From: Hermodice carunculata
Lineage: Eukaryota > Annelida > Polychaeta > Eunicida > Amphinomidae
Length of the DNA: 64,000 nt
Reading direction: 5' to 3'
Assembly: GCA_964020975.1 (NCBI GenBank)
Contig: OZ026612.1
Span: 53,699,877 to 53,763,876 of the forward strand
Made by a program: the position numbers and the translations under genes. Position 1 is the stretch's first letter, and each line of letters opens with the position of its first letter. Under the pieces are notes generated by a model. That model did not search any database. It was given only the letters and a program-made list of their open reading frames with translations, and was not told the origin of the DNA. Shown piece after piece: positions 28,531-41,289 of the stretch.

Positions 28531-28832
28531 CAACGTTGGACCCCCGGACGACATGTTCACTGACGTGGGCCTGCGTTTTCAGGGGCAAGTGATTAATGAG
28601 TATCATTTACCTACTCGAATTTTTTTATTGATACCCCGCTATCACCTGAGCGTAAGAATGAAAGCAAACAGGAGGATCGTGACGGTGATGTGCTCAGCTG
28701 ACTTTGGATGCTCGGTGATCACTAAAGTCATCCTGGAACATTCGAAATAGTATGGAGGTCACCTTTCTTTAAGCTGATCATCAGTGTTTGCAGTATCAAC
28801 CTTCACTCCCGCACTTCAGGAGTCATCATTTT

Positions 28833-28879
28833 CCAAAAAAAAAAAAAAATAAAAAAAAAAATAAAAAAATAAAAAAAAG
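28833..28879. repeat. A-rich tract
   Basis: Runs of A broken by single T residues. The transmembrane-like frame on the minus strand is an artefact. Confidence 0.85.
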
Positions 28880-29880
28880 TGACAGGGTCCACAACTACCC
28901 AAGATACATGTTAAAATATCAGTTTGACCTTTAAAAGATACTGTAGTAAACAACACTAAAAGAAACACCATCGGTCGTTTCCTATTAGTGTTTAAAAATG
29001 GCAATGGGCCGAGGATCTACCATTACTGAAGTATACTCGTCCAAAAAAAGATACATGCCAGTTTTGAGGGGGACTTCAAAATTCTTCTCAACTAAAAGTG
29101 ACCAATTGTTTTGGCCTGAAAGGTAGCCCCATGGCTCCTCCGGAGTTTGAAAATAGGTGTTCACTTCAGGGGTCAGAAATTGTTTACTTCTTTGCAGTCC
29201 TAATGAGGGGGTTACTAAACTGTAATAAAACTTATTTTTGACAAATATATAAGCAAATATGTCAGATAGCTCCTGTCGCCAAGTGGCAATGCTAACATGC
29301 ATATATACTCTTACCGATATTTACTAATTTCGATCATTCGTTATAATCAGGAAGTGCCCGCAGCAGCATATGGAGAACAAACAGACCAGGTAAATGTAAT
29401 TTCCACATGGTCCGAAGGGAATCCAACATGTACTTTGAGAGGGAGGGAGGTTTGTGTGCCTGAAAATTTCCACTGCACATGATAAAAGCAAGGTGGAGGT
29501 CTATCGCTATTCACCTGTTGCTCTGTGGCACAGCAAATTCTTATCGACACTTCACAAGACACAACTTATATGAAAATATTGGTAGATTCAATAATATGTG
29601 CAAAAAGCAATTGCACTCAAAGTGATACATTAGTTCCCAAGACACTGCCCGCGGTATGCTGCCCAGTGCACTCAGGTGCTATTCTTTCCAGGGAATGTAA
29701 TCATAATGAAGTTCAAAATAGTTATTACACAGAAAATTCGTTCAAAAGCAGTAAAATATCATTGCGTCCGCGGTTGGACAAAGTGAGGCGTGGGGGTCTC
29801 CCGATGCAATTTTGAGGGAACCAGCCGATTAGTTTTTAGGAAGGAAGGCTTTTTTTTTTTTTTAATACAGATTTCGCCAA
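28880..29880. other. Gene-free interval
   Basis: No conserved motif in any frame, and no repeat relation to the rest of the window was noticed. Confidence 0.35.
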
Positions 29881-30340
29881 CTTAATCTAAAAAAAATCAT
29901 TAGAAATTTAAAAGTCAGTGAAGGGTGACCACTTTAAGATCCTTTTAGAGACCTATCAAAAGTACATCCTTGCCAGGTTTGAAGTGGTTCTGGCTGATGG
30001 TTCTTTTGCAGAATTAAAAACGCGAATCACCTTTGCGATCCCCATTGACGTACATGGTTTTCAGTTGGAATGTATGCACAAGTATCCAAATTCCACAAAA
30101 TTAAAATAAAACCTAAATAAGATAGAGTGACAAAATATAATAATCTCAAAACAATGGAGAGTGACTATATCAAAGATTTTGTAGAAACGCAGCAAATAGT
30201 TCAGATCTCATTCAGTTTGAAGGAATCTAGCCAGCGGATTTGTTGAAATTAAATTTTTGACGGGTTGACAGACAATGGATGAGAATGGATAGAGGACATA
30301 AGATAAACTGAGTTGTCAGTCAACTGAGCTTATCTTATGT
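29880..30340 (+). repeat. Modular dispersed repeat, degraded copy
   Basis: Carries GTGACCACTTTAAGATCC, TACATCCTTGCCAGGTTTGA, TTCTGGCTGATGGTTC, CCCATTGACGTACATGG and an end segment around AGTCAACTGAGCTTATC, matching the modules in cyclase intron 2. Confidence 0.7.
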
Positions 30341-30545
30341 CATGTGTCCACCGCAAACATGGAAAAAATATGTTCTGGTACAGACGATCTAATATTGCCA
30401 AGGTGTTTGGCATGAAGGGCCGAATATGGATAAAATTATGCCAGCAAGCTTATTACATTTGTTGATACTGCTTTCATTGGACACATAGGCAATAGTGTAG
30501 GCTCAAATTTGCTATGCATAAATAACATGGGACTTCCAGCTCCTC

Positions 30546-30788
30546 TTAATCCTTCAATGCATTCTGAAAATAGCTGGTCCACTCATCGGCTTTTTTGGCC
30601 TGTGCATCAGCGCGTAATCGGACGTTTTCTGTTCTCCAGCTTCGCGAAGTGGGGTTTTTTTTTGTGTGTGTGTCAAAATATCCTGTTTTATGGACAGCCA
30701 TGCAGATTCTAGCAATTATCGCTTGGTCAAATGGCTCCTCTCCTTTTCTGAACTCATCAGTCGAAAGCATCTGAATAAACTCTCGCAC
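30546..30788 (-). other. Protein-like 80-codon frame of unknown family
   Basis: The frame reads EFIQMLSTDEFRKGEEPFDQ, AIIARICMAVHKTGYF and SRSWRTENVRLRADAQAKKA before a stop. Its composition is much more like real soluble protein than neighbouring frames. It may be the last exon of a gene or a scrap of a transposon protein. A (CACA)n and an A9 run lie inside it, which argues for caution. No upstream exon was identified. Confidence 0.3.
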
Positions 30789-30799
30789 TTATATTTTGC

Positions 30800-33715
30800 A
30801 GCAACAAGCTCGTAACTTGGAACAGGATTTCTGAGAATCTGGACATTGGATGTAGGCGTCCATTTCATCTGCTTATAAAGCCAAATGTCTCACTGATCAT
30901 GCAGGTATGCCATTTTTTGGCAGACTGCTCCTTTCTGTACAGAATTGTATTGTACTCCATCATGATAAGTATCTAGATAATAATACAAATTTGATTATCT
31001 TTTTGTTTTAATGGAATGTGAAAAGCGTCCGTTTTGCAGTTCTTTTAACGCCCAATTTGGGCAATTTAACAGAGAAAAAATTAAAATTTATTATGAAATG
31101 TATGTTCGAATGTTTGCTCCATTCCAGATACACTACTGTTATACCTTACAAACTTGCTTTCTGAGGATATACAAAGTGGATTGTTAAATTATCCCATAAT
31201 GTCGCAACTTTTTTGCGGCATGTTTTACGTCTTAGGGTGTAGCTACGTACTCCACTGGCATTTGAGATGAAAAGTGGATATATACAGTTCATTCTCTATA
31301 TTCGTTCCGTGAAACCACATAAATGGCTGTCGGTTCACATCAACTTCACGTTGGGTGTAGAGAGTGCAGGCACATGTGACATTTGAGACACGTTTTTGCG
31401 GATTGACACTGCTTATTGACACATACAGGCAACTGCAAAATAATTTGAGAGGGGATCGGCTCATCGTGCTGGCATTCTAAGTTGATTTTTGTAATTCCGT
31501 AACTTTGGAGTTGCTTTGATAACATGCAGATACATGTAACAAAGGTGCGGGCACATTACAGATAGTCAATAGCATATGCATCAGCATTCCCTGCACATGT
31601 AGTACAAAGGTGTATGTTGTTCATGGTCAAGTACACATACATAAGTCACTTCCAGAACTTCTTGAAATGAGACTGATCTTCTACCTATCCTTGTGGGTTT
31701 ATGTCACTGTTGAATTCTGCATGTGATGCTGTATTAATTGCAGGCGATCAGGTGACCTCTGTGGTAATGACACATATTAGGTTCTCAGAAAAAAATCATA
31801 ACTGCATTTGATTGCCATGCCACACTGGTATTCCTTGTAGCCCTTGTTGCGATATTTGATAGTTCTGCAATATTACTAATGACATGGGAATGGCTTGGTT
31901 CCATCTCTGAGTTTTTTGTTATCGACCAGGTAGTATTTCATAAATTCTGGGGTCTTTTGGTACCTACATGTATCATTTTTATGACACAATCTAGGACTAA
32001 TTACAGAGAAATACAGTGCAGCTTCAAAACCCTTCATTTTATAAATGAGAGAAATATTGTCTTTCAAGTACATCTGCATTTAAGCCAAAGATCCTAGCTT
32101 CTTGTGCCTTTTATTGTACAGATTTCTGCATAAATGTTCGGTATATTGTACTTTTCAAGGCCAAGTAACACCATTAATTTCTTTTTCTCGCTGTTGATAA
32201 TGTCATCCCACTCTTCATTATTGTTTACATGCTGTTTAGTACCGTGCTAACAGCTAAAGACTTGTAGAGACGGTCTTCCTTCAACATTTGGTCCACACTT
32301 TTTTCCTGAATGTAGTTATTGATAACATCGATGCTTGCGCTTTGTTTATGTCCTGTGACATAAATACCTCCAAGAGAAATTAACATAGGGGGAACACTGT
32401 TTTCATATTGTTCAATAAAATATGTTTAAATCACAAATAACTCGAAATACACCCACGATGATGTTGACGCGGTAGTTTAATTCCATTCTCTCCATGGAGC
32501 TCGGCACATTTTGAATGGGTCACATACTTTCGGGATCTGGTTCCTCTTATGGTCATAAAGGGATCACCAGTGCATTACCCGGTGCTTTGTAGCATATGGC
32601 CCTAATCATTGTCTGCCAAACAATTTTTGCCATGCGATAATATTGTCATATCAATTAACCATCGACCATTAAGTTTGGCTTTCAACACTTTATTCCTATT
32701 TTGTCCATCAACTTTGATATCTTCATCCTATATGGAAATCTCTCTCACGCTCTCTGTTGAAACAAAATGAGTAGGTGTATATTCAATTCCAGCGTTTTTT
32801 ATGATTATGTTTCATAAGGTTATGTTTCAGTTACAAGTGTTGAATATGTTAGTCAAGGTAAATATCTAATTTTACATATTCCCATTGTTTGGACCATTAA
32901 ATTGCAGTAGTATAATGTCAATTCAAAGCTGATACGACTGATGTGAAAGAACCTACAAATTTTCTCAAAGTTTGACACGTATCGATATGCTTCGAGGGCG
33001 CAGTCAGCTGATGTCCAACATACAGGCAAATACGGCAATCGTCTGATGTAGCCTTGGCCTGCTTCGTGATCCATACAGACCATATGACAAACATCGCTAT
33101 AGTTGGGATGCACAGACTATACTTTTCATCGCTGAATGAGAGTGGGCAGTTTTACCAGGCAGGAGCGCGGCAACTTCTGACACCTGCAGCTCTAAAGAAA
33201 GTAGCAGAATATTGATCAGCCCAGGTTCTGGAGGTTTGACCAAAAATAGCATTATTGATTAAGATGTTTCTTAAAGACATATTAACAAAGTGTACTACTG
33301 AATATATCAAATCTTTTCTAGTTCATTTTGTTCAGTTTTTGTGGTTTTAAGACACTCTGGTAAACATATGTGCCATCTATCACAAAGGCCACATTTGCTA
33401 GTTATAGCTCCAATACGTATTGAAGCATTGATCAAAATACTTTTGATGCTAACACGGTAGTTAATGAAATGCATTAACACCCTACATCTTGATTACAGGC
33501 AAATGGTATCTGCACTAAAATGTCGTTTCACATGCATGTTACTCTAAAACTGTTTATTTGAGTCTAATTAAGCAAAAATATATTTACTCAATAAACCCTT
33601 GATTGCAAAACGTAGCTAAAAATATCTAACAAATGATCATTTCATTTTAAATGTGTGTCAAAATGAAGAGCTTTCAAACTTTGTCATTTTCAAAATCATA
33701 TATTTTTAATCACAG
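30800..33715. other. Gene-free interval
   Basis: AT-rich DNA without a recognisable gene, splice-flanked motif or repeat relation. The frames at 31243-31464, 31876-32097 and 32853-33113 look random. Confidence 0.4.
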
Positions 33716-33720
33716 GAATA

Positions 33721-33868
33721 CAACAGAACTAGTGCTGATTTGGTGGAGCCAAACATAAGATGTCTGCCATATGAGTTAACATCTCAACAGTGTATCTAAC
33801 AATTATCACTATAAGAAATACTGCACCTAACATACTGCCAGAGTCACGGAAAATTGATACCTGATAAC

Positions 33869-33935
<67 letters not shown>

Positions 33936-33955
33936 CTAAATTGATACCTGATAAC

Positions 33956-33996
<41 letters not shown>

Positions 33997-34003
33997 CATA
34001 TAT

Positions 34004-34036
<33 letters not shown>

Positions 34037-34195
34037 TATAAAACACATATATATAACCAATTGATTTAATCACTTGGCTTCAGTCAGTATACATAATATG
34101 CAACTGATACACATGTAAAGACGTATATATCCAGACATCAAAGAAATACAGCACACGACAGAACTAGTGCTGGTTTGGTGGAGCCAAACAGGCGA
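33721..34195. repeat. (AT)n blocks between direct repeats
   Basis: ACAGAACTAGTGCTG followed by TTTGGTGGAGCCAAACA occurs at 33725-33757 and again at 34158-34190. Between them, TTGATACCTGATAACATTAT occurs twice (33852 and 33941), each time followed by 60-100 bp of AT/TATA repeats. Confidence 0.85.
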
Positions 34196-34261
34196 GGTCA
34201 TTAAAATAAATTGATTTCCCGTTAACCTTTTGTTTCTCTCTTTCGCGCAGACACAGACAGG

Positions 34262-34406
<145 letters not shown>

Positions 34407-34679
34407 GGGCGCCCTTGGAATTTAAGTCCTTCCCTGCTCTACGGATGGCCAGAAGTGCCCAATGTAACTTAAAAGCAATCGGGCTTGTAACATAATATAC
34501 CTAGATTGCTTATTGCTTCTGGTATGTTCTGGTCGGTTCCACGAGCGCCCCCAAAAGAAAGCAAAAGCGAGTCTCGGGGATACTAAGGAGGCAGTGGCTT
34601 CAAGATTTTCTTCAAAAGTCACCCCCTCCCCCAAAAGCATAAAAATATAAAAATATATATAAAAAGACTGGTCCATGGC

Positions 34680-35120
34680 ATTTCTCACACACCTGGTACA
34701 GACGTACCTATTCCCAACGCCACCAAGTTTGAAGTGAATCTGAGGAATTCTGGCCTAAAATCCGACGCTTTCTTTAAAAATGAAGTCATCAAGGTCAATA
34801 AAATGGAGAAAAAGCCCGTGTGCCATTAAACAGTTAAGAAATATGGGTAATTAGAAGAATTCTGTTTCAACGACATTTGCGCAAGCTATTTCGAAGACGA
34901 GTTTAGAAGATTTTCCCCCAAATATCACTTTAAGCATCCAAAAATTATTGGAGCGTGACCAATTGATTTGCTTTGTATAGGCGAATCCAACAACGGTCTC
35001 AACCAAATCTGAAAAATAACCAGCTAACAGTTTCGGGGAAATAGTCAAAAATATCAATTGCAGACGCCAGACAGACAGACGGGCGGATGACGGACGAAGA
35101 CCTACCCTGCACATAGCCTC
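34680..35120 (+). repeat. Modular dispersed repeat, copy
   Basis: Contains CGCCACCAAGTTTGAAGTGA, AGATTTTCCCCCAAATATCA, GGAGCGTGACC, ACCAGCTAACAGTTTCGGGG and a terminal CAGACAGACGGGCGGATGAC run, the same order as the copies in cyclase intron 2. Confidence 0.75.
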
Positions 35121-35275
35121 CGCAGACTTATTGGCACACTTACCTATCTATTTATCCATCCATCCACCCATCCACACACACACCATCCACCCATCCATTC
35201 AATCTAGTCTGTCTACCTCCTGGCCTCGCTCTTTATCTATTCAGCGGACATGCCATAAGGGTAAAGATATGTATT

Positions 35276-38200
35276 TCAGACTCAGACTCAGACTCAGACA
35301 TAGTTTTTTTTTACTGATTACAAAATCATTTAAGCAGATAATACCAATACAAAATTGTAAACAAATATATGACTTACATTTTGGAACAGAAGAAAGTATT
35401 TCAAGACAAAAAGTAAGAATGAACCCCGCTGAGGATATTCAATCCGCTATCGCGGGGGCCACCTTTAGGTATGTTTACATGAGGTGTGAATATATTTATA
35501 TAGTCGTTAACATTATACAAAAACTGAAGTACAAATGAAAGTCAATCAAATATTAACCATGATATTTCAGAAAGAACTGAAGCGCAAAATGTAAGTCAAT
35601 CAATTACAGACAAAACAATTTGCTATGGTGCAGATTTCAGAGTACTTATTGATAAGGAAATTTTAGATGTAATTGGAGAAACCATAGTATGAATGGGTTG
35701 TGACTTTTTCTTTGATATTTTGTGTCAACTCTTTTAGAATTTCAGGGATGTAATAACGAATACAGTTCTTGGGGGAGGCTTTTAAAGGGAGGGGATGACG
35801 AGGAATGTGTCGATGTCGGGTGTTATGCGTATGTGTAATTGGTAAGGGAGCAAACATATTATCAAAGTATCTAGGCAACTGATTTTGGTTATATCTATGG
35901 TACAATTTCAGTGCTTTTAGATATAATAGATCCTGGACCTTTAGTAAGGTAAATGGTTTAAAAATGGGTTCCGTATGTGCATAGTGAGTTGAAGAACTTA
36001 CAAGGCGAATTGCTCTCTTTTGTAATGTTACAACTCGATCACATGAATGGCCCTAAGCAAGAACAGAATAGTTAAGATGTGGCAGGAACAAAGAGTTATA
36101 AATGAGCAAGAGACCCGAAGTGGGTAAATAATTGTGAAGTCTTTTTAGCGTATCTATTATACGACAGAGTTTACTTGATATTTTATTAATATGGGCTTTC
36201 CAGTTAAGATGTTCATATATCATGAGTGCCCGGAAGTCAAATTCGGTGGTTCTTTCTATGGGAATATTAGTAATTGATAGACTAATGTTTAAATTAAGCT
36301 GACGTTGTGGAAAATGAAAGATCATGTATCTGGTTTTGGAAACATTTAAGGACAGTTTATTTGCTACAAGCCAGCTGTGTACTTTGTCTAGCTCAAAATT
36401 AATATTTGCTGAGAGATTTTCAGTATTAGATCCACTATTAAAATTGAAGGAGCATAGAGAGTTTATGAGGGTTGTGTCATCGGCATGGAGAATAGCAGTA
36501 AATTTTGAGGAGGCCAAATAAATATCATTTATATATATAATGAAAAGAAGGGGACCTAAAATGGAACCCTGTGTTACGCCTGTAGCAATAGGTAATGATT
36601 CAGATTGCACGCCATCATACTCGACAAGTTAAAGTCTATTAGTCAAATAACTTTTGAACCAATTTAAAGCAGTGCCGCATATTCCATAGTAGTTTAATTT
36701 ATGAAGAAGAGTGCCATGGTCCAAGGTATCAAATGCCTTTGACAGGTCAAGATAGATGCTTATGGGTATTTTTCCCGAATCAAGTAGATAATAGGTTCTG
36801 TCTATAAATTCTAGTGCGGCTGTTTCTGTAGAGTGTAACTGTTTGAAACCATGTTGACTGGTATAAAACAAATTGTTTGAAGCGAAAAAAATCATATTAT
36901 TGACGATAGACAGCCTTTTCAAATACTTTTGAGAGCGCGGAAAAAATGGGATTGGTCTATAATTATCAAAACTGGCATTATCCCCCTTTTATACACAGGT
37001 ATCACTTTTGCCAACTTTAACTTATCAGGGAAAATGCCAGTGACTGACGACTGGTTAATGATTAGCGTCAGACGCTGAACTAGAGTATTATTAATGCCTT
37101 TCAGAAGTTTCATAGATAATAAATCGTGGCCGGAGCTCGTTTTAGGCTTCAACTTATTGAAAATCGTTTGAACATCATTAAAAGACACTGGAGAAAAGAG
37201 AAACACGTTGTCATGTTGATTGGTAAGATAAGTAGTAAAGGCTGGTACATTAGTTGAATTTAGTTTCTAAGCTAATTTGGGGCCAATTTCTGTAAAAAAT
37301 TCATTGAAACGTTTGGCGATTTCATCTTTGTTTGACGTTTGTGTGCCATCCACTTTGAAAAACTGTGGGAAATCTTTTTTCTTTTTATTTATACTGAGAA
37401 TTGACCTGATAGTATCCCAAGTCTTCCTGGTGTCTTTTTTGAATTTATCAAATTGGTAATTGTAATAGTTTTGCTTACATTGGCGAATAGTTTTATCCAG
37501 GATGCACTTGTAAGTCTTTATGTCAGTTTGATAACTTGATATTGATAGGATTCAGGATTAGTACACTTTAATTTGCTGTATGAATTATCTATACAATTTG
37601 ATGGATCGCAGAATACCATGCGTCACCCAAGGTGAGAATATATGTTTATATTTGTTAAGTTTTACAGTTTTGATAGGCAAATGCTTATCCTTGGCATGCT
37701 GTATGATGCCAACAAACTTATTAAAATTTATATCTGGATTTGAGTTTGGATCTTGGATGAAAGATTCCATTATATTAGTGTCGTTTATTTTATTATAGAA
37801 ATCCTGTATAGAATCAGCGTCTTGCTTCTGAACTTGCACATATTTGGGAGGGCCTTGTGAATTTGTTTTCTGATTCAGGAAGACAAAATAAGGAAGGTGA
37901 TCCGATAAATTAGTAAAAATGCCGGAACGGCATGACTTTGTAGTATGGGAAGATTAAAGAAAACATTATCAATTATTGTTGCACGTTTCTCAGCAAAACG
38001 AGTCGGTAAGGTAATTTGGGGTCAAAAGTCGTTATTGAGCATTAAGTCTAGAAAATCTGAGTATTTTTCCCTGATATTTTATTTTAGCATGTCAATATTG
38101 TAGTCACCTTCAAGCATTGTGTTGGACCGTTCATTAGATAGAGTTGATAATATAGGTACCATGTCATTAATGAAAGATTCAATATCCTAATTTCTGTCTC

Positions 38201-38960
38201 TTGGAGGTCGGTACACATAACACAAGGTGACTTTTTGTTTTAACCCATCACCAGTTATATCTATAAATTGGCCTTCCCATAATCTGTTAGGGGAATACAA
38301 GTCTCGAACGACAAACTGAAATTGTTTATGTAGATGTATTAAGCAGCCTCCATGAGAGCTGCAGGTCGCGGGTAAATGAATAGATGTATAATTACTCAGA
38401 TCAAATTGTGACATGTCACAATTCTCGCCGTCAACCCAAGTTTCCTGGAGGCAAATGGCACTGAATTCAAAATGATTTTTGGATAATCCATCCAGTAAAA
38501 TTTTAAGTTGGTCAAATTTACTGTTTAAACATTGAATATTTAGGCCTAAAGCAGAAACATTTTGGGAAAAGGGTGTAATGAAATTTATTAGATTACTGGT
38601 GTCAACATAGGGGGAGTCGGATGCAATAGATAATGCATTGTCCAAATCATCAACATTATGTAATAATTCATTGAGGTTATTTTCAGAGATGCCACCAAAA
38701 TGTTTAAGTACATTATGGACCAAGACCTCACAACCCATAGGATTTGAATATTAACAAGATTTCCAAGAAGCACCATATATAGCAAAGTCAAGTCTGACGA
38801 TGTAACCAATTCACTGAGCTGATATTTGTTAGAACCTGAAATTTGCACCTGAATAGAAAACAGTGCAATAGGGAGTAAAGTTATGGCAGAGACAACGTGT
38901 AGACCTATACACGTCTGTGCCACCATACAAAAATAGAAACAAAAGAAAAAGTACATGTAA
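35276..38960 (-). pseudogene. Decayed LINE (Jockey/CR1-like non-LTR retrotransposon)
   Basis: Read on the minus strand. An AP-endonuclease region lies at 38738-38187 (NIQCLNSKFDQLK, CLQETWVDGEN, CSSHGGCLIHL, YVYRPPRDRN). A degraded linker (37839-37585) follows. The reverse transcriptase spans 37206-36053, with motif A (YLDLSKAFDTLDHG), motif B (GVTQGSILGPLLFIIYIND) and motif C (HADDTTL). A C-terminal segment lies at 35905-35663. The body ends in a short (TGAGTC)n tail at 35300-35276, typical of CR1-type elements that end in a short tandem repeat instead of poly-A. Frame changes and stops separate these pieces, so it is dead. A separate nucleic-acid-binding ORF1 was not recognised. It would have supplied its own reverse transcriptase and nicking activity. 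Confidence 0.85.
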
Positions 38961-39036
38961 TATGTGGTAACAGCGGGTTACCCCAACAGGAGAGGATGGT
39001 AATCAAGGCATACTAGATTAATAATGTAGCTCTGGA

Positions 39037-39221
39037 AAAAAAAACAAAAACAAAAAACAAAAAGAACAAAAAAAGAACAAAAACAAAAACAAAAACAAAA
39101 AACAAAAAACAAAAAGAACAAAAAACAAAAAGAACAAAAAAAAAAAAAATCAAAAAACAAAAACAAAAAGAACAAAAAAACAAACAAAAAAACCCTCCCC
39201 CCCCAAAAAAAAACAAAAAAC

Positions 39222-39252
<31 letters not shown>
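39037..39252. repeat. A/C-only low-complexity tract 1
   Basis: About 215 bp of A and C with a few AAAGAACA words and almost no T. It encodes artefactual Phe/Cys-rich frames on the minus strand. Confidence 0.9.
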
Positions 39253-39254
<2 letters not shown>

Positions 39255-40455
39255 AACCCAACCGTGCCCCATCCATAACAAAACCACTCGCCGCACTCCA
39301 CGCCCATTGACGCAGAAAACAGCGACCAGCCACCATCATAAAAAAAACACATCTTGTCAACTATATGGAGACCTGGGGCCTGCCTCTCGAACGCGCCCCC
39401 GCCGCCCGCGACCAACACACCCACCACTCAGAAACAGTGATAGGTGTATCGGCCGCAGCCCGCAGCGAAGCCCCCGAGAAACAGGCCTCAGCATTTTCAC
39501 GGCATTAGATAAGAATAATCAGAACTACATTGTTTAATATACTCAGCGAGTCTATAAAGTTATCACAGATAACAATAATCATGCAGCGGTATATGACTAG
39601 TCTATGATACAGTATACATTACTTGCAACATAAAGAAAGCCAACCGTATTGATGACCTCGGTTTTATAGCAGTACCAGATATATTTCAATCATGGACAGA
39701 TGATGACGTATACAAAAACTTTGATTGTTCAAATATCCCACAAGGGGATTCGTGTATTACTGTCAACTCATGCAGAATTTGCTGGGTTCTGTATGTGCCA
39801 TGTGACATATAATAAACCCACCTGTGTCTAGGATTATACACGAAAAGTAACAATGTAAGAGTAATTAAAGTATGAAGGATACTTCTTATTAGTTTGTTGA
39901 TACTGTCCCATGGTAAAGAAAACAATGTGATAATGAGTAAGGGCAGAGAGAATGCGTAAAACCCATACACATCAGTGACACCATACAAAAATAGAAACAG
40001 AAAAAAAATACAGGTAAATGTATATAATATTGGGTGCATGCCGCGGCGACGCCTCCCAGAAAAACAGGCCCCAGCATTTTCATGGCACTAGGTTATAATC
40101 TTGAGAATCCTCAGGAAAGCATGGTGTGTAAAATAGTCAGCAAGTCATGAGATTATCACAGATGAATTCAATCATACTGCGGCGGTACAGGACTTGTCCA
40201 TGATAGGGTATGTATTACTTGCAACATAAAGAATACAGCACTCCTGTAGCTTCAAGTAGTGCAGCCCATACTCCATATTGGAGAGAAAAAAAGTAAAGCT
40301 GACCAATACAACCGCACAATGTTATGCAGTATCATAGTTTCAACGGTGCAGCACATTCATACCACTCTTCAGCGAAAAGCAAACCATACATCACTTTGTG
40401 TAAACCGTTAACTTTACATAATTGCGGCACATATAATACATTTGAATTAGTAAAA

Positions 40456-40675
40456 ATACAAGAAAAAACAACAAAAAAAAACCCCAAACCCCCAAAAAAC
40501 AAAACAAAAAAAAAAAAAAAAACAAAAAACAAAAAAAAAAAAAACAAAAAAAAAAAACAAAACAAAACAAAAAAAACAACAAAAAAACACCCCCCCAAAA
40601 AACAACTCCAAAAAAAAAAAAAAAAAAAAAAAAAAAACAAAAACAAAAAAAAAAAAAAACCACCCCCAAAAACAT
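40456..40675. repeat. A/C-only low-complexity tract 2
   Basis: About 220 bp of poly-A with C interruptions and C runs, virtually free of G and T. It occupies a position in its duplicated unit like that of tract 1. Confidence 0.9.
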
Positions 40676-41289
40676 CTGCACGTCAGTACATGTATGAATC
40701 CCAAGTATGTGTCATTATTACATCATATACATAAGAGGCTCCCATGTGCTACATGTGAGCGGAAAAGAAAAGTTGACCGTATTTGTTATCACATGCATAG
40801 AGCTAATCCATCGCTGCGAAGCAGTGCAGTATATGCGCTGAATAGCAGCTCTATACATATACAAATACATATACATATCTTGGATAGATAATGACGTACA
40901 GAAAATACTCTGAGACTTTAGAGTGTAAATATGCCCCCAAATAGGGACCTCATGTAGACCAGTCAGATCATGTATAAAGGACCGTAACATAATGCCAATA
41001 ATACAATTTTTGCTATGCATAAGTGATACAGACAAACGCATGGAGAACGCTCTCGTCATATATGCATACATGGACAATCAATTGGAGCAGGGGGAAATCA
41101 CCAGCCCCCCCTCCTGGTTCGCACAACATTATCAAGTGAACCACACCTTCTTTATTGGCCCTATGCCACTAACATAGAACCTAAAACACTGACATTGAAG
41201 TGCAAAATGAAAAAGATATATATTTATGGAAGTGATAAGTTAGTAAGTCTTTTTTATGAGACACATGAACTATTATTCTTGAATCTGTC

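Larger units (their letters stand above)
38860..41000. repeat. Locally duplicated sequence with A/C-only tracts
   Basis: CACCATACAAAAATAGAAAC occurs at 38921 and 39978. Segments starting GAGAAACAGGCCTCAGCATT (39476) and AGAAAAACAGGCCCCAGCAT (40058) continue in parallel for about 200 bp to CATTACTTGCAACATAAAGA. A TGGAYAGATRATGACGTA segment recurs at 39694 and 40882. This looks like two or three offset copies of one unit, perhaps the 5' part of the adjoining LINE family. Confidence 0.65.

Noticed and set aside
33854-34069. Ile/Tyr repeat frame suggestive of a low-complexity protein.
   Set aside because: It is the (AT)n microsatellite in translation.
38978-39427. Phe/Cys-rich membrane-like frames on the minus strand, also at 40332-40704.
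   Set aside because: They arise from A/C-only low-complexity tracts; no conserved motif.
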